Assembly (NCBI RefSeq): GCF_006539285.1
Contig: NZ_BJMS01000010.1
Location: 1 to 56,742 of the forward strand
Direction of reading: 5' to 3'
Source of the DNA: Sporolactobacillus inulinus
GTDB lineage: Bacteria; Bacillota; Bacilli; Bacillales; Sporolactobacillaceae
Length of the DNA stretch: 56,742 nt
The notes under the pieces are model-generated. The model saw only the letters and a program-made list of their open reading frames with translations, made no database searches and was not told the DNA's origin. This document shows, one piece after another, positions 26,463 to 34,432 of the stretch (positions within the stretch are counted from its first letter, which is position 1; each line of letters opens with the position of its first letter). Both the position numbers and the translations under genes were made by a program.

Positions 26463-28010
26463 TTAAAGAAGCGGTTTTACACGTATTTCTGCTGTCTGTT
26501 CAAAAGAATAGGCCAATTCGATTAAGCGCGGTTCACTGTACGCCATGCCGACAAAGGTGATTCCAACCGGTTCTCCGGCAGAGGTGTAACCGGCGGGAAC
26601 GGTAATCGAGGGGTAACCGGCTTTTGCCGCAATATCCGATCCCTGATAATCAGCGAAGATCAGCGCATCCAGTTTGCGCGTTTTTATCACTGCATCAATA
26701 CCTTCTTTTCTTGATAGCCGCAAGTCTTCCGCACGATCAACAAGATACTGACGCTCGCTCAGGTCGCCGCTTCGCTGATCTGCCTTTTCTAATAGGCTTT
26801 GCCCATAGGCTAATGCCCGATCCGCGTGCGCCTTATTGAACGCAATCAGTTCAGAGAGCGTATGTACCGGAACGTCATCAGACAGTTGGTGTAAGTAGCG
26901 ATTCATATCATATTTAAATTCCTGGAGCATGACTGAGGATTCGCGGTTTTCTAATGAATCGGCTGACGGGATAACCGCCGGATCAACAATAACTGCGCCT
27001 TTATCACGCATGTGGTCAAGTGCACGGTCGATCAATGTTGCTTTTTCATTACTAACTGATTCCAAGAAGCGTCGATCAATCCCCAGACGGGCATTCTTTA
27101 ACGCGCCGCGCTTTAAAAAGACGGTATAATCTTTGGCAACATCGCCCTGGCTCCAAATCGTCTCTTCGTCATCTTCATCCATTCCCGTCATCGCGTTGAA
27201 CAAAAGCACGGCATCTTGCACGGTTCGCGCAATCGGTCCTGCAGTATCCTGACTGTGTGATATCGGCACAATTCCGCTCCGACTTACCACACCAATCGTT
27301 GGCTTTATGCCGACTAGTGAATGATAGGCGGCCGGGCATATGATCGAACCGGAAGTTTCTGTTCCAACGCCAATCGCGGCTAAATTGGCAGCAACCGCGG
27401 CGGCAGTTCCGCTGCTTGAGCCGCCAACATCAAAGGACGCGCCGTATGGATTGCGGACTTGTCCACCAAGCGAACTGTAACCATTAGGCATTCCCTCTGA
27501 AACAAAATTAGCAAGTTCTGTAAGATTTGCTTTTCCGAGAATGATTGCCCCCGCTTTTTTCAGCTGAGTGACCACAAAAGCGTCTTTTGCAGCATGATTG
27601 TTCTCTAAAGCGATTGCGCCCGCGGTCGTGTGCATCGCGCCGGCAGTATTAATATTATCTTTAACGATCACAGGAATCCCGAACAGAGGGCCAATATTTT
27701 TCGTAACTGACCGTTTCACATCGCATGCTTCCGCATCATGCAGTACATCCGGATTCACTTCTAAAAAAGCATTCAATGTTGGCCCGTCTTTATCAAAACG
27801 TTCAATACGGTCCAAGTAGATCTGCACCAGCTCTTTTGAAGTCACTTGTCCAATCTTTAACGCTTTTTGCATTCTGCTGATCGTCATTTCTTCAATTTCA
27901 AACGGTTTTCGTTTTGCGGCTTCTTGACGAAGATACACTCCCGCAGTTACTGCGGCTGCGGCTGCACCCGTTAAGGCTGCTGCAAAGGCAAACGTTCTCT
28001 TTTTTGACAT
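26463..28010 (-). CDS. Amidase-signature family protein
   Basis: This is a C-N amide hydrolase of 515 residues. It begins with a hydrophobic helix (residues 5-25), so it is probably membrane-anchored or exported. The Ser-cisSer-Lys triad is intact: lysine in VIVKDNINT near residue 115, the cis-serine in GGSSSGTAAAVAANL near 200, and the nucleophile in ETSGSIICPA near 223. I start at ATG 28010, eight bases after GGAG; GTG 28019 is less likely. It is closer to the Bacillus amidases with an N-terminal anchor than to GatA, since no gatB or gatC is nearby. The substrate is unknown. Confidence 0.87.
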   Translation of the reverse strand: MSKKRTFAFAAALTGAAAAAVTAGVYLRQEAAKRKPFEIEEMTISRMQKALKIGQVTSKELVQIYLDRIERFDKDGPTLNAFLEVNPDVLHDAEACDVKRSVTKNIGPLFGIPVIVKDNINTAGAMHTTAGAIALENNHAAKDAFVVTQLKKAGAIILGKANLTELANFVSEGMPNGYSSLGGQVRNPYGASFDVGGSSSGTAAAVAANLAAIGVGTETSGSIICPAAYHSLVGIKPTIGVVSRSGIVPISHSQDTAGPIARTVQDAVLLFNAMTGMDEDDEETIWSQGDVAKDYTVFLKRGALKNARLGIDRRFLESVSNEKATLIDRALDHMRDKGAVIVDPAVIPSADSLENRESSVMLQEFKYDMNRYLHQLSDDVPVHTLSELIAFNKAHADRALAYGQSLLEKADQRSGDLSERQYLVDRAEDLRLSRKEGIDAVIKTRKLDALIFADYQGSDIAAKAGYPSITVPAGYTSAGEPVGITFVGMAYSEPRLIELAYSFEQTAEIRVKPLL

Positions 28011-28130
28011 GAGGTTCACTCCATTGATCGATTTGCTTAATTTATGAAAAGCCTGTCTGCAAATTTAATCTCATCTTACCGTTTCAAACCGAAACTTGCA
28101 AGAATGGGCAATACCCGTGATCTTAAGTTC

Positions 28131-28163
28131 AAAAAAAGAACTTAAGGCATTCCCCTTAAGTTC
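28131..28163 (-). terminator. Terminator of the coat-like gene
   Basis: On the minus strand GAACTTAAGG pairs with CCTTAAGTTC and seven T follow. A third copy of the arm at 28122-28130 allows an alternative hairpin on the other side. Confidence 0.85.
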
Positions 28164-28204
28164 AATCAACGGAACCCTATCGGTTCAGTTCATAATTGAC
28201 GGAT

Positions 28205-28549
28205 TCAGTCATCATGTGCCGGTGCATGTGAACACCCTGAGTCATGAACACGCTTTTCGAATGATTTAACCGCAACGATATCATCGAGACAGATATCGAT
28301 TGTGGAAACAAAGTGACACTCGCAGTCAAACAAAGTCAACACATTTTTAGAAACCCCGGCGAAAAATCCCTTAACTGGTTTTGAATTCTTCAAAAAGACT
28401 TTAATAAAGTCGTTCTTTGAAATACCTTCCAGTAACTTTTTGCCGCAATCGCGGTCCCGATCTCGGCGGTCATAGTCACCACCGTAGTTATTATCGTCTC
28501 TTCCGCATCCGCACCCTTGGTTTCCATAATCGAAGTTATTCCAGCTCAT
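28205..28549 (-). CDS. Probable spore coat-associated protein
   Basis: The 114-residue product starts with a tyrosine-, glycine-, aspartate- and cysteine-rich segment (residues 1-36) that resembles coat or exosporium proteins. It continues with a compact domain, KLLEGISKNDFIKVFLKN to LDDIVAVKSFEK, of the kind seen in small coat proteins with an Sm/KOW-like barrel. It ends in a Cys-His tail. It starts at ATG 28549 after AGGAAGGAG. The sigma-K promoter directly upstream is the strongest reason to call it a late mother-cell protein. I cannot match it to a named Cot protein. Confidence 0.6.
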   Translation of the reverse strand: MSWNNFDYGNQGCGCGRDDNNYGGDYDRRDRDRDCGKKLLEGISKNDFIKVFLKNSKPVKGFFAGVSKNVLTLFDCECHFVSTIDICLDDIVAVKSFEKRVHDSGCSHAPAHDD

Positions 28550-28589
28550 AGAATTACTCCTTCCTGATTCTTAATTGATCTTACATAAA

Positions 28590-28616
28590 TAGCTTATGTG
28601 CCAATGGTTTTAAGGT
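28590..28616 (-). promoter_or_regulatory. Sigma-K-type promoter
   Basis: On the minus strand CATAAGCTA (28598-28590) matches CATAnnnTA exactly, with the -35 AC 16 bases upstream (28616-28615). This is the consensus for late mother-cell genes. Confidence 0.65.
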
Positions 28617-28758
28617 TAGGGACAAAGGATCCAATATATCTGCGTAATTTTTGAGCTTTTGCCACATCGAAAGGATTCCGAACAAATAAGGTGCAGTTCA
28701 GTTGATGAAGCGGATACATTTATGGTTCAATAAAAGAAAAGAGAATCGAGGGCTGACA

Positions 28759-29034
28759 ATGGAATTAAAAAAAGGAACGAACCGTTTTTATATGCTTGAT
28801 GGTGACAAAGAGATCGGTGAAGTCACCTTTACTGAAGATCCCCCTACCGTACTGAGCATTAATCATACCTTCGTCGATTCGAATTACCGCGGAAAGGGCA
28901 TTGCGCAGCAATTAATTCAAGCAGTTGTTGCACTCGCTATGAACAACCAAAAAAGAATTAAACCCGTTTGTTCTTATGCACAAGCGCTCTTCAAACGAAA
29001 TAAAGACTATGCAGCAATTGAATATCACGAATAA
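28759..29034 (+). CDS. Short GNAT-type N-acetyltransferase (YjdJ-like)
   Basis: The 91-residue product belongs to the minimal GNAT group. The acetyl-CoA loop is NYRGKGIAQQLIQAVVALA near residue 45, preceded by a strand-turn-strand with INHTFVD. It ends KPVCSYAQALFKRNKDYAAIEY, typical of the YjdJ/PF14542 subgroup. It starts at ATG 28759, six bases after GAGGG; 19 upstream codons in frame are probably not translated. The substrate is unknown. Confidence 0.85.
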   Translation: MELKKGTNRFYMLDGDKEIGEVTFTEDPPTVLSINHTFVDSNYRGKGIAQQLIQAVVALAMNNQKRIKPVCSYAQALFKRNKDYAAIEYHE

Positions 29035-29073
29035 AAAAAGACAGGTTGGCCATTGCCAGCCTGTCTTTTTTTA
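29034..29073. terminator. Bidirectional terminator
   Basis: AAAAAGACAGG and CCTGTCTTTTT pair around a GGC/GCC stem extension. It separates the GNAT gene from the convergent DUF3967-type gene. Confidence 0.9.
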
Positions 29074-29589
29074 TTGACCTAAGATTTTGGCAAACAACCC
29101 TTTCTTATGCCTTTTCTTCTCTTCAGTCATCTCTCTTAAGCGCAGCATCAGCTGCTTGTCTCTAAGCTCAATTCTGCGTTCAAGTTCAGTACTAAAGTTT
29201 TTCATCACTTGATTTGCTGCCTGCTCAGCCGCAGAGGCCGCGACTTGTTCAATCATTGAGTGAATTTGCGAATCGGGCAAAAAAACGTTTCTACGCGCCT
29301 GAGGCAGTACGGTCTCTTCAACGGCAGGAGGATAACTATTTTCTTTCCCCTCGCATAGCGATTGCGCAGCTTCATCAATGGTCACATCATTTTTCACTTT
29401 TTGGAGTAACTTTTCAATCATCTCCAGGTTTTCTTGGAAATAGATCCGTTGATTGCTTTTATTACGTGTAAATTGGTAACCATGTTTTTCTAAAGCCATC
29501 GTCAAATGTCTGAGTTTATTTTTGGTAATTCCTAATTTTTCAGCAGCAAGTTTTGTGAAAAAACCAATCGATTCCTCGCCCGCACGCAT
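29071..29589 (-). CDS. MerR-like HTH protein with C-terminal DUF3967-type segment
   Basis: The 172-residue product starts with a helix-turn-helix (AAEKLGITKNKLRHLTMALEKHG, residues 14-36) like MerR/RacA wings. A variable linker and a helical region rich in alanine and glutamate come next. It ends with LRDKQLMLRLREMTEEKKRHKKGLFAKILG, which looks like the DUF3967 tail found on many plasmid-borne regulators. The function is unknown; DNA binding is likely. It starts at ATG 29589 after AAGGAGGGA. A perfect palindrome lies just upstream and may be its own operator. Chromosome-anchoring RacA is an alternative, less well supported. Confidence 0.7.
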   Translation of the reverse strand: MRAGEESIGFFTKLAAEKLGITKNKLRHLTMALEKHGYQFTRNKSNQRIYFQENLEMIEKLLQKVKNDVTIDEAAQSLCEGKENSYPPAVEETVLPQARRNVFLPDSQIHSMIEQVAASAAEQAANQVMKNFSTELERRIELRDKQLMLRLREMTEEKKRHKKGLFAKILGQ

Positions 29590-29610
29590 TAAAGTCCCTC
29601 CTTAATGAGT

Positions 29611-29633
29611 CTATAAGTATATGCTACTTATAG
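29611..29633. promoter_or_regulatory. Perfect 9-bp inverted repeat, candidate operator
   Basis: CTATAAGTA and TACTTATAG surround five bases, 21 bases upstream of the HTH gene. The minus strand also contains TATACT within it, so repressor and polymerase would compete. Confidence 0.5.
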
Positions 29634-29705
29634 AGTTAAACATTGAGGAGCTCTTTTCCTATTCGCTTTGCGATCATTCGTCAAAAACTTATCGACGATT
29701 TTTGA

Positions 29706-30689
29706 TTAAAACAGCCAATGTTGGACAAATAGTGAGACAATTGCCAGCACAAACCAGCAAATCAATCCAAGTAAGATGGGTCGGATGCCGTTTTTAATCA
29801 GCCTGACAAGGTTCGTGTTCAAGCCAATACAGACCATGGCCATGACAATCATGTATTTCCCGATTGCTGTCAGACCGGTCGTTAAACCTTGTGGCAATGA
29901 AAAAGCAGTGGTTACGACAGATGCAGCTGTGAATCCAAGCACAAACCAAGGAAAAATTTTTGAAAAACGATAGGAGCCGGCTTGGTCGCTGCTCTTTCGC
30001 GCGAAAATAAATGCGAGTGCCAGCGTTACCGGTATAATCATCAAGGTCCGCGTCAGCTTGACAATGACTGCAAGATTGCCCGCATCATGACTGTATGTAT
30101 ATCCTGCTGCAACAACAGACGATGTATCATTAATCGCCGTTCCTGCCCATAAACCAAATTGGTCATTACTCATGCCAAAGAGGTGACCAAGAAATGGAAA
30201 TAAAAAAGCAGCAATGACATTAAAAAGAAAAATCGTTGAAATGGAATGCGCGACTTCCTCATCTTTCGCGCGAATAACCGGAGCGGCAGCCGCAATTGCC
30301 GATCCGCCACAAATTGCCGTTCCTACAGCAATTAATGTCGTTGTTCGCCCTTCAGTCCGCAGCAGCCTCCCTGCTAAATATGCACTGAGGAAGGCTGCAG
30401 TCAAGGTGAAAATCATCAGCAGCAGTGTTTGTCCGCCAACATGGAGGATATTGAACAAGTTTAACCCGAACCCCATTAAAATAATGGCATACTGAAGGAC
30501 CTTCTTGCTCGTGAAGACAACTCCAGGATGCAAAGCTGCCGGCTTCCTCCAAAAGGAGAGCATCAAACCGAGCAAAATGCCGATAACCGGACTGCCGACA
30601 ATCGGAAAATAGGATCCGATCAGCCATGCGGGAAGGGCAAGTACGGTCGCCAGTCCAATACCCGGTAATTTTTCAATAAATGATGACAT
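29706..30689 (-). CDS. YeiH/UPF0324 family membrane protein
   Basis: The 327-residue product is a ten-or-so helix membrane protein of the YeiH family, often labelled putative sulfate exporter. Family blocks are GSPVIGILLGLMLSFW, QYAIILMGFGLN, AVGTAICGGSAIAAAAPVI near residue 125, WAGTAINDTSSVVAAG near 180 and VMAMVCIGLNTNLVRL near 290. The true substrate is not settled. It starts at ATG 30689 after AAAAGGGGAAA, three bases after the stop of a 38-codon leader ORF, which suggests translational coupling. Confidence 0.9.
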   Translation of the reverse strand: MSSFIEKLPGIGLATVLALPAWLIGSYFPIVGSPVIGILLGLMLSFWRKPAALHPGVVFTSKKVLQYAIILMGFGLNLFNILHVGGQTLLLMIFTLTAAFLSAYLAGRLLRTEGRTTTLIAVGTAICGGSAIAAAAPVIRAKDEEVAHSISTIFLFNVIAAFLFPFLGHLFGMSNDQFGLWAGTAINDTSSVVAAGYTYSHDAGNLAVIVKLTRTLMIIPVTLALAFIFARKSSDQAGSYRFSKIFPWFVLGFTAASVVTTAFSLPQGLTTGLTAIGKYMIVMAMVCIGLNTNLVRLIKNGIRPILLGLICWFVLAIVSLFVQHWLF

Positions 30690-30692
30690 AAA

Positions 30693-30809
30693 TCAAATCG
30701 TTTCCCCTTTTTCTAATAAACATAAAGCAAACCGTTGAAAGGGAGGACGAACTGTAAGCTCAGTAACCATTTCTCTTATAAAGTTAAAGTTTGAACGTAA
30801 CTGACTCAA
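30693..30809 (-). CDS. Candidate 38-codon leader ORF before the YeiH-type gene
   Basis: It starts at TTG 30809, eight bases after AAAGGGG, and ends at TGA 30695-30693, three bases before the exporter ATG. The peptide begins MSQLRSNFNFIREMV and continues TELTVRPPFQRFALCLLEKGETI, which has a protein-like composition. Its last codons contain the ribosome binding site of the exporter, so its translation could control exporter expression. I know of no named family. Confidence 0.5.
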   Translation of the reverse strand: MSQLRSNFNFIREMVTELTVRPPFQRFALCLLEKGETI

Positions 30810-30852
30810 GCATACATCCCCTTTCAAAACGAGCAACTGTTTATGTTTACAT

Positions 30853-30887
30853 AATTATTTTATTGAACCATTATGATTCAATGAATC
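30853..30887 (-). promoter_or_regulatory. Promoter with overlapping dyads before the leader ORF
   Basis: On the minus strand TTGAAT (30881-30876) precedes ATAATT by 17 bases. The -35 lies inside two overlapping dyads: ATTGAA-N9-TTCAAT at 30862-30882 and GATTC-AAT-GAATC at 30875-30887. A regulator site is likely. Confidence 0.4.
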
Positions 30888-30959
30888 CAATGATTGATTA
30901 TACACCGAGACCGAGACATGTGATCAGTGCTCCTTTGTCGAACCTGTTAAAATTATATC

Positions 30960-31253
30960 CTAAATAAGCGGTGCCAAGATAATGAGAAGAACAATCACTG
31001 CAATGATACAAAACGTTTGTTTTGCAGACAACGCTCTACGCTGCTTTCCATGAAAAAAATACTTAAATTGAATCTTGTTTTGATAAACAAGAAACAAACC
31101 GAGAGCTGTTGCGCTTAATATCATCAAGAAACCGATCGCATTGATTTTAAAATGAATCAGCTTACCCATGAAGGTGATGACAAGGGCAGCAAGCACACAA
31201 ATCAGACTATTAATGATCCAAGATCGAAAAGGCACACTCCATTTTCTGTTCAT
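30960..31253 (-). CDS. Small membrane protein, unknown function
   Basis: The 97-residue product has three hydrophobic helices at about 11-30, 37-57 and 77-96, with a basic cytosolic loop containing HGKQRRALSAKQ. It starts at ATG 31253 behind GGGGGA. No family recognised. It is transcribed toward the exporter gene but about 150 bases away from the leader ORF, with its own promoter likely. Confidence 0.6.
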   Translation of the reverse strand: MNRKWSVPFRSWIINSLICVLAALVITFMGKLIHFKINAIGFLMILSATALGLFLVYQNKIQFKYFFHGKQRRALSAKQTFCIIAVIVLLIILAPLI

Positions 31254-31452
31254 TCGAATCCCCCATTTTGAACTTAAGGATGTAGCAGTCCACGCGTTAA
31301 GCTTGTTTTCATTTTATTGCAGTGCATCTTTATTATGCTGGGTAACTGCCGGCAAAGTCATGTTACATAAAAACGATCCGCACGGTTCATCCTATAACGG
31401 ATAAACGAAAACGTTCTAACCATTCACGCAGCATTAAAAAGGAGGAGAAAAA

Positions 31453-32343
31453 ATGGTTAATACTATCGTTCATGATCCTACAAAGGAATACACATCAGGC
31501 ACCTATCCGAAACAAGAACAGCCGGCTCCCGGTCTGCAATCGCGCATGACCCCAATCCCTAATTGCGGTGAAAAGACTTACAAGGGCAGCGGAAAGCTAG
31601 TAGGGAGAAAGGCGCTGATTACCGGCGGAGATTCAGGAATTGCACGAGCGGCTGCAATTGCTTACGCGCGCGAAGGTGCTGATGTTGCCATTAATTATTT
31701 ACCTTATGAACAACCAGACGCTGATGAAGTAAAGATGCTCATCGAAAATGCCGGTCAAAAAGCCGTCCTGATTCCCGGAGATCTTGCAGACGAAGGTTTT
31801 TGTCAGCAAATGATTGACCAAACCGTTAAAGCACTGGGCGGCTTGGATACACTTGTTCTATCTGCTGGAATGCAGCAAGCATACGAAAGCATTAGTGATA
31901 TCCCGTCCGATGTTCTGATCAAACATTTTGCAACCAATGTTTTCTCCATGTATTGGATTGTAAAAGCGGCATTAAAGCACTTGCCAAAAGGAGCTTCCAT
32001 TATTACCACAAGTTCTGTTGAGGCCTACGATCCAAACCCGGATCTTCTTGCCTATTCGCCAACAAAAAGTGCCATCGTTGCGTTTACAAAAGGACTTGCC
32101 AAACAGTTAATTCATCAAGGAATCCGCGTCAATTCAGTTGCTCCCGGTCCCATTTGGACGCCGCTTCAAATATGTGGCGGACAATTACAAAAAAACATTG
32201 CAAAGTTCGGACAAAGTGCACCTTATAAAAGGGCCGGTCAACCTGCAGAATTAGCCGCTGTATATGTATTGCTTGCTTCAACAGAATCCAGTTATGTAAC
32301 CGGACAAGTTTATGGCGTCACCGGCGGTATCCCTATCGCCTAA
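31453..32343 (+). CDS. SDR oxidoreductase of the YhdF/YhxC stress type
   Basis: The 296-residue product is a long-form SDR with an extra N-terminal segment of about 45 residues ([13 protein letters not shown]) typical of the general-stress YhdF/YhxC group. The cofactor motif is [22 protein letters not shown] near residue 55; this is an unusual TGGDSGIAR where most members have TGGDSGIGR. The catalytic part is [21 protein letters not shown] near 180. It ends [14 protein letters not shown]; most relatives end GGxxxxG. It starts at ATG 31453 after AAAGGAGGAG. The substrate is unknown. It stands alone and ends at a terminator. Confidence 0.88.
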   Translation: MVNTIVHDPTKEYTSGTYPKQEQPAPGLQSRMTPIPNCGEKTYKGSGKLVGRKALITGGDSGIARAAAIAYAREGADVAINYLPYEQPDADEVKMLIENAGQKAVLIPGDLADEGFCQQMIDQTVKALGGLDTLVLSAGMQQAYESISDIPSDVLIKHFATNVFSMYWIVKAALKHLPKGASIITTSSVEAYDPNPDLLAYSPTKSAIVAFTKGLAKQLIHQGIRVNSVAPGPIWTPLQICGGQLQKNIAKFGQSAPYKRAGQPAELAAVYVLLASTESSYVTGQVYGVTGGIPIA

Positions 32344-32363
32344 TCAAAAGAAAACGATCCTTT

Positions 32364-32400
32364 TAAACCCGCGGCTTCAAAAGTGTGCTGCGGGTTTAAA
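32364..32400 (+). terminator. Probable terminator after the SDR gene
   Basis: TTAAACCCGC and GCGGGTTTAA pair around a 17-base loop. The T run is short, so efficiency is uncertain. Confidence 0.55.
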
Positions 32401-32480
32401 TGTGTTTCTCTCCTCACCACTTACATCACAATCAAAATTGAATGGAATTGGCGTTTGATCCTTTTCGATTAGCCATTCTG

Positions 32481-32489
32481 TGCTATACT
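32481..32489 (+). promoter_or_regulatory. Extended -10 promoter of the YrvL-like gene
   Basis: TGCTATACT is a TGn extended -10, located 55 bases before the GTG start. Confidence 0.5.
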
Positions 32490-32543
32490 TTTTTAGTACG
32501 CTGGAATGGCTGTACGAATACATAGATTTATGGAGTGTCTTGC

Positions 32544-32979
32544 GTGAAACACAACCCCAAAAAACTGCCTTTGCGCTTAAAGGCTTTAATCATTTCGCTC
32601 ATCACAATCGTCGTTATTGCAACGGTTCTCATGACCATTGGTGCGCTTTATTTTGGGTTTATTGGCCTTTTTAATTTATTAGGGATTCATTACGATGACT
32701 TCAATACGCTCTTTATGTTTACGATTTTTTATTGCGCATTCAGTCTCATCGGTGAGGTCGTACTCAAAGGATTTATTTATGTCGTTCACTACTTCAAGGT
32801 AAAAAAAATGGCAGATTAAATGGATTTTTCTTTTTCTCACTGCATTTTTCATAAATATAGCAATCATTTCGTCACTTGATGATCAATTGACCGGAATCTT
32901 TATCCATCCGGAAACCAAATTTATCGTCTCATTGTTCCTAGCAGCACTCGATCTTGCGATGGAATGGGATAAAATATGA
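32544..32979 (+). pseudogene. YrvL-like membrane protein, frameshifted at an A8 tract
   Basis: The first part starts at GTG 32544 after GGAG and encodes 91 residues with two membrane helices and FGFIGLFNLLGIHYDDF, which resembles the YrvL family. It stops at TAA 32817-32819. In the next frame, without a gap, the sequence continues as KWIFLFLTAFFINIAIISSL, then a loop, then FIVSLFLAALDLAMEW, ending at TGA 32977. This supplies the missing C-terminal helices, giving a total of about 144 residues, as expected. One A fewer in the eight-A run at 32801-32808 restores a single frame. It may be a true lesion, a sequencing error, or slippage-dependent expression. Confidence 0.65.
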
Positions 32980-33146
32980 TTCTGTACTAACGCAGAATCA
33001 TCAGTGGAGGCTGAAATGCTCCTGCCAAAAACCTGTAATTGATTGGTGTAAATTCGGCCAGTTATCCGTTCGTTCAACACCATCAATTCGGCTAGCAGAG
33101 CGTTTGCTTTCAAATCATTGAGTTTACATAATTTTATTTCTGTAGT

Positions 33147-33986
33147 TTAACTTCTAAGCGCATGATCAACTGCAGCACCATAGCCTTCGCCAAACATGAT
33201 CAAGTGACAAAGAAGATAGTACAACTGATACCAGGGAACGCGCGCGCGCCACCCTTCTTCAAGAGGATACGCTTCTTGATAAGCCTGATAAAATTCAGAT
33301 CCGAATCCTCCAAAAAGCAGCGTCATCGCCAAATCCATTTCCCGGTTCCCATAGAAAACAGATGGATCAATCAGGACCGGATCACCGTTTCGATCATACA
33401 TGATATTTCCACCCCAAAGATCACCATGAAGCAGACTTGGCGTCACGGTGCGGTTTTTGTAGGTTTGGGCAAATCGTTCGGCGAATCGTTCAAAGGCCTG
33501 TTGACGCGTAACATTCCAATATCCGCGCTCTGCTGCATAACCAATGAGTGGTCCCAGCTTTCGTTCAAGATAAAAGGTTGCCCAATCTTTTTCACGCCGA
33601 TTATCCTGGGGCAGCTTACCGGCGTAACTATTAAATGCAAAGCCGAATAGCGGGTCTGTTTGTCGATGTACTTGCGCAAGGACGCGGCCAAGCTTTGCTT
33701 CATTCCGACGTGTCCCCTGTTCAATCCATTCAAGGATTAAGTAATCCTGAGTTCCGATCACTCCTTTATGTATGACTTTTGGCGTACGTGCGACCCTTCC
33801 CAGCAGTGCCAGCCCAGTGGCCTCTGAGGTGAAAAAGTTGTCGTCGGTGTGCTTATGAAGTTTTAAAAAGTAGCGTTGATCGCCTGAGTCGATGCTGTAT
33901 GCATCATTGATGTCGCCGCCAGGTACCGATTGAACGCCATCAATCGATTTAAGGGGCAGCTGCGTTACGATTTGATTTGATAACAT
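33147..33986 (-). CDS. Fructosamine/ketosamine-3-kinase family protein
   Basis: The 279-residue product belongs to the fructosamine kinase branch of the APH-like kinases, which phosphorylate sugar-modified amines so that they can be removed. Seen are FLKLHKHTDDNFFTSEATGL near residue 35, LILEWIEQGTR near 85, the catalytic LLHGDLWGGNIMYDR near 190 and the metal-binding LIDPSVFYGNREMDLAM near 210. It starts at ATG 33986, eight bases after GGAGG; eight further upstream codons are not needed. It lies 56 bases after a small ORF on the same strand, probably in one transcript. Confidence 0.88.
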   Translation of the reverse strand: MLSNQIVTQLPLKSIDGVQSVPGGDINDAYSIDSGDQRYFLKLHKHTDDNFFTSEATGLALLGRVARTPKVIHKGVIGTQDYLILEWIEQGTRRNEAKLGRVLAQVHRQTDPLFGFAFNSYAGKLPQDNRREKDWATFYLERKLGPLIGYAAERGYWNVTRQQAFERFAERFAQTYKNRTVTPSLLHGDLWGGNIMYDRNGDPVLIDPSVFYGNREMDLAMTLLFGGFGSEFYQAYQEAYPLEEGWRARVPWYQLYYLLCHLIMFGEGYGAAVDHALRS

Positions 33987-34042
33987 GAGTCGTTCCTCCT
34001 GTCTGCACAAGGTTTAAATTATCTACGGTATATAAACGATGA

Positions 34043-34219
34043 TTACGTCATGCTAAGCCCAAGTTTATCCATCAAAAAAGCGATTTGCGCATCTGGGTGC
34101 TCCGCTTGACGTGCTTTCATTGCGTCGCAGAATGAGTGAATCGGCCTTCCCTGCCGATCAACGGTTGCATCCGCATGGATAAGCGAGCTAAGAACCGACT
34201 CTTCTACCACGGATGCCGT
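34043..34219 (-). CDS. Small protein with apparent ACG start, unknown function
   Basis: An open frame of 58 codons ends at TAA 34043-34045. The peptide contains SVVEESVLSSLIHADATVDR and GRPIHSFCDAMKARQAEHPD and ends QIAFLMDKLGLSMT, with a protein-like composition. A strong AAAGGAG lies seven bases before ACG 34219, exactly where an ATG would be expected; the first ordinary start is GTG 34210 at a poor 16-base spacing. An extended -10 box is found about 70 bases upstream. Either ACG is used or the start was lost by mutation. No family recognised. Confidence 0.5.
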   Translation of the reverse strand, partial: TASVVEESVLSSLIHADATVDRQGRPIHSFCDAMKARQAEHPDAQIAFLMDKLGLSMT

Positions 34220-34287
34220 CGCTATACTCCTTTAATGGTCGAAAAAATGATTCGATCCGTGAGATAAGATCTATTTCTCTCAATTCT

Positions 34288-34296
34288 ATCATAACA
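34288..34296 (-). promoter_or_regulatory. Extended -10 promoter of the small ORF and fructosamine kinase gene
   Basis: TGTTATGAT on the minus strand is a TGn extended -10 box. No convincing -35 is seen. Confidence 0.45.
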
Positions 34297-34368
34297 GAAT
34301 CAATGCTTTGCACTGAAAAGTTACTCGCGGCAGGCGGAACACGAATTAACTAACGTTTTATGAAACAC

Positions 34369-34412
34369 AAAAAGCTGCCGTTTCCTGTTGATCATGAAAC
34401 GACAGCTTTCTT
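34369..34412 (-). terminator. Terminator of htpG
   Basis: On the minus strand AAAGCTGtCGTTTC pairs with GAAACGgCAGCTTT, followed by a T run. Confidence 0.85.
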
Positions 34413-34432
34413 AAATTAGAGATCGTCTGCTT

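Noticed and set aside
31340-31345. GGGTAA as a sigma-B -10 before the stress-type SDR
   Set aside because: The only GTTT-like -35 lies about 29 bases away, twice the proper spacing.
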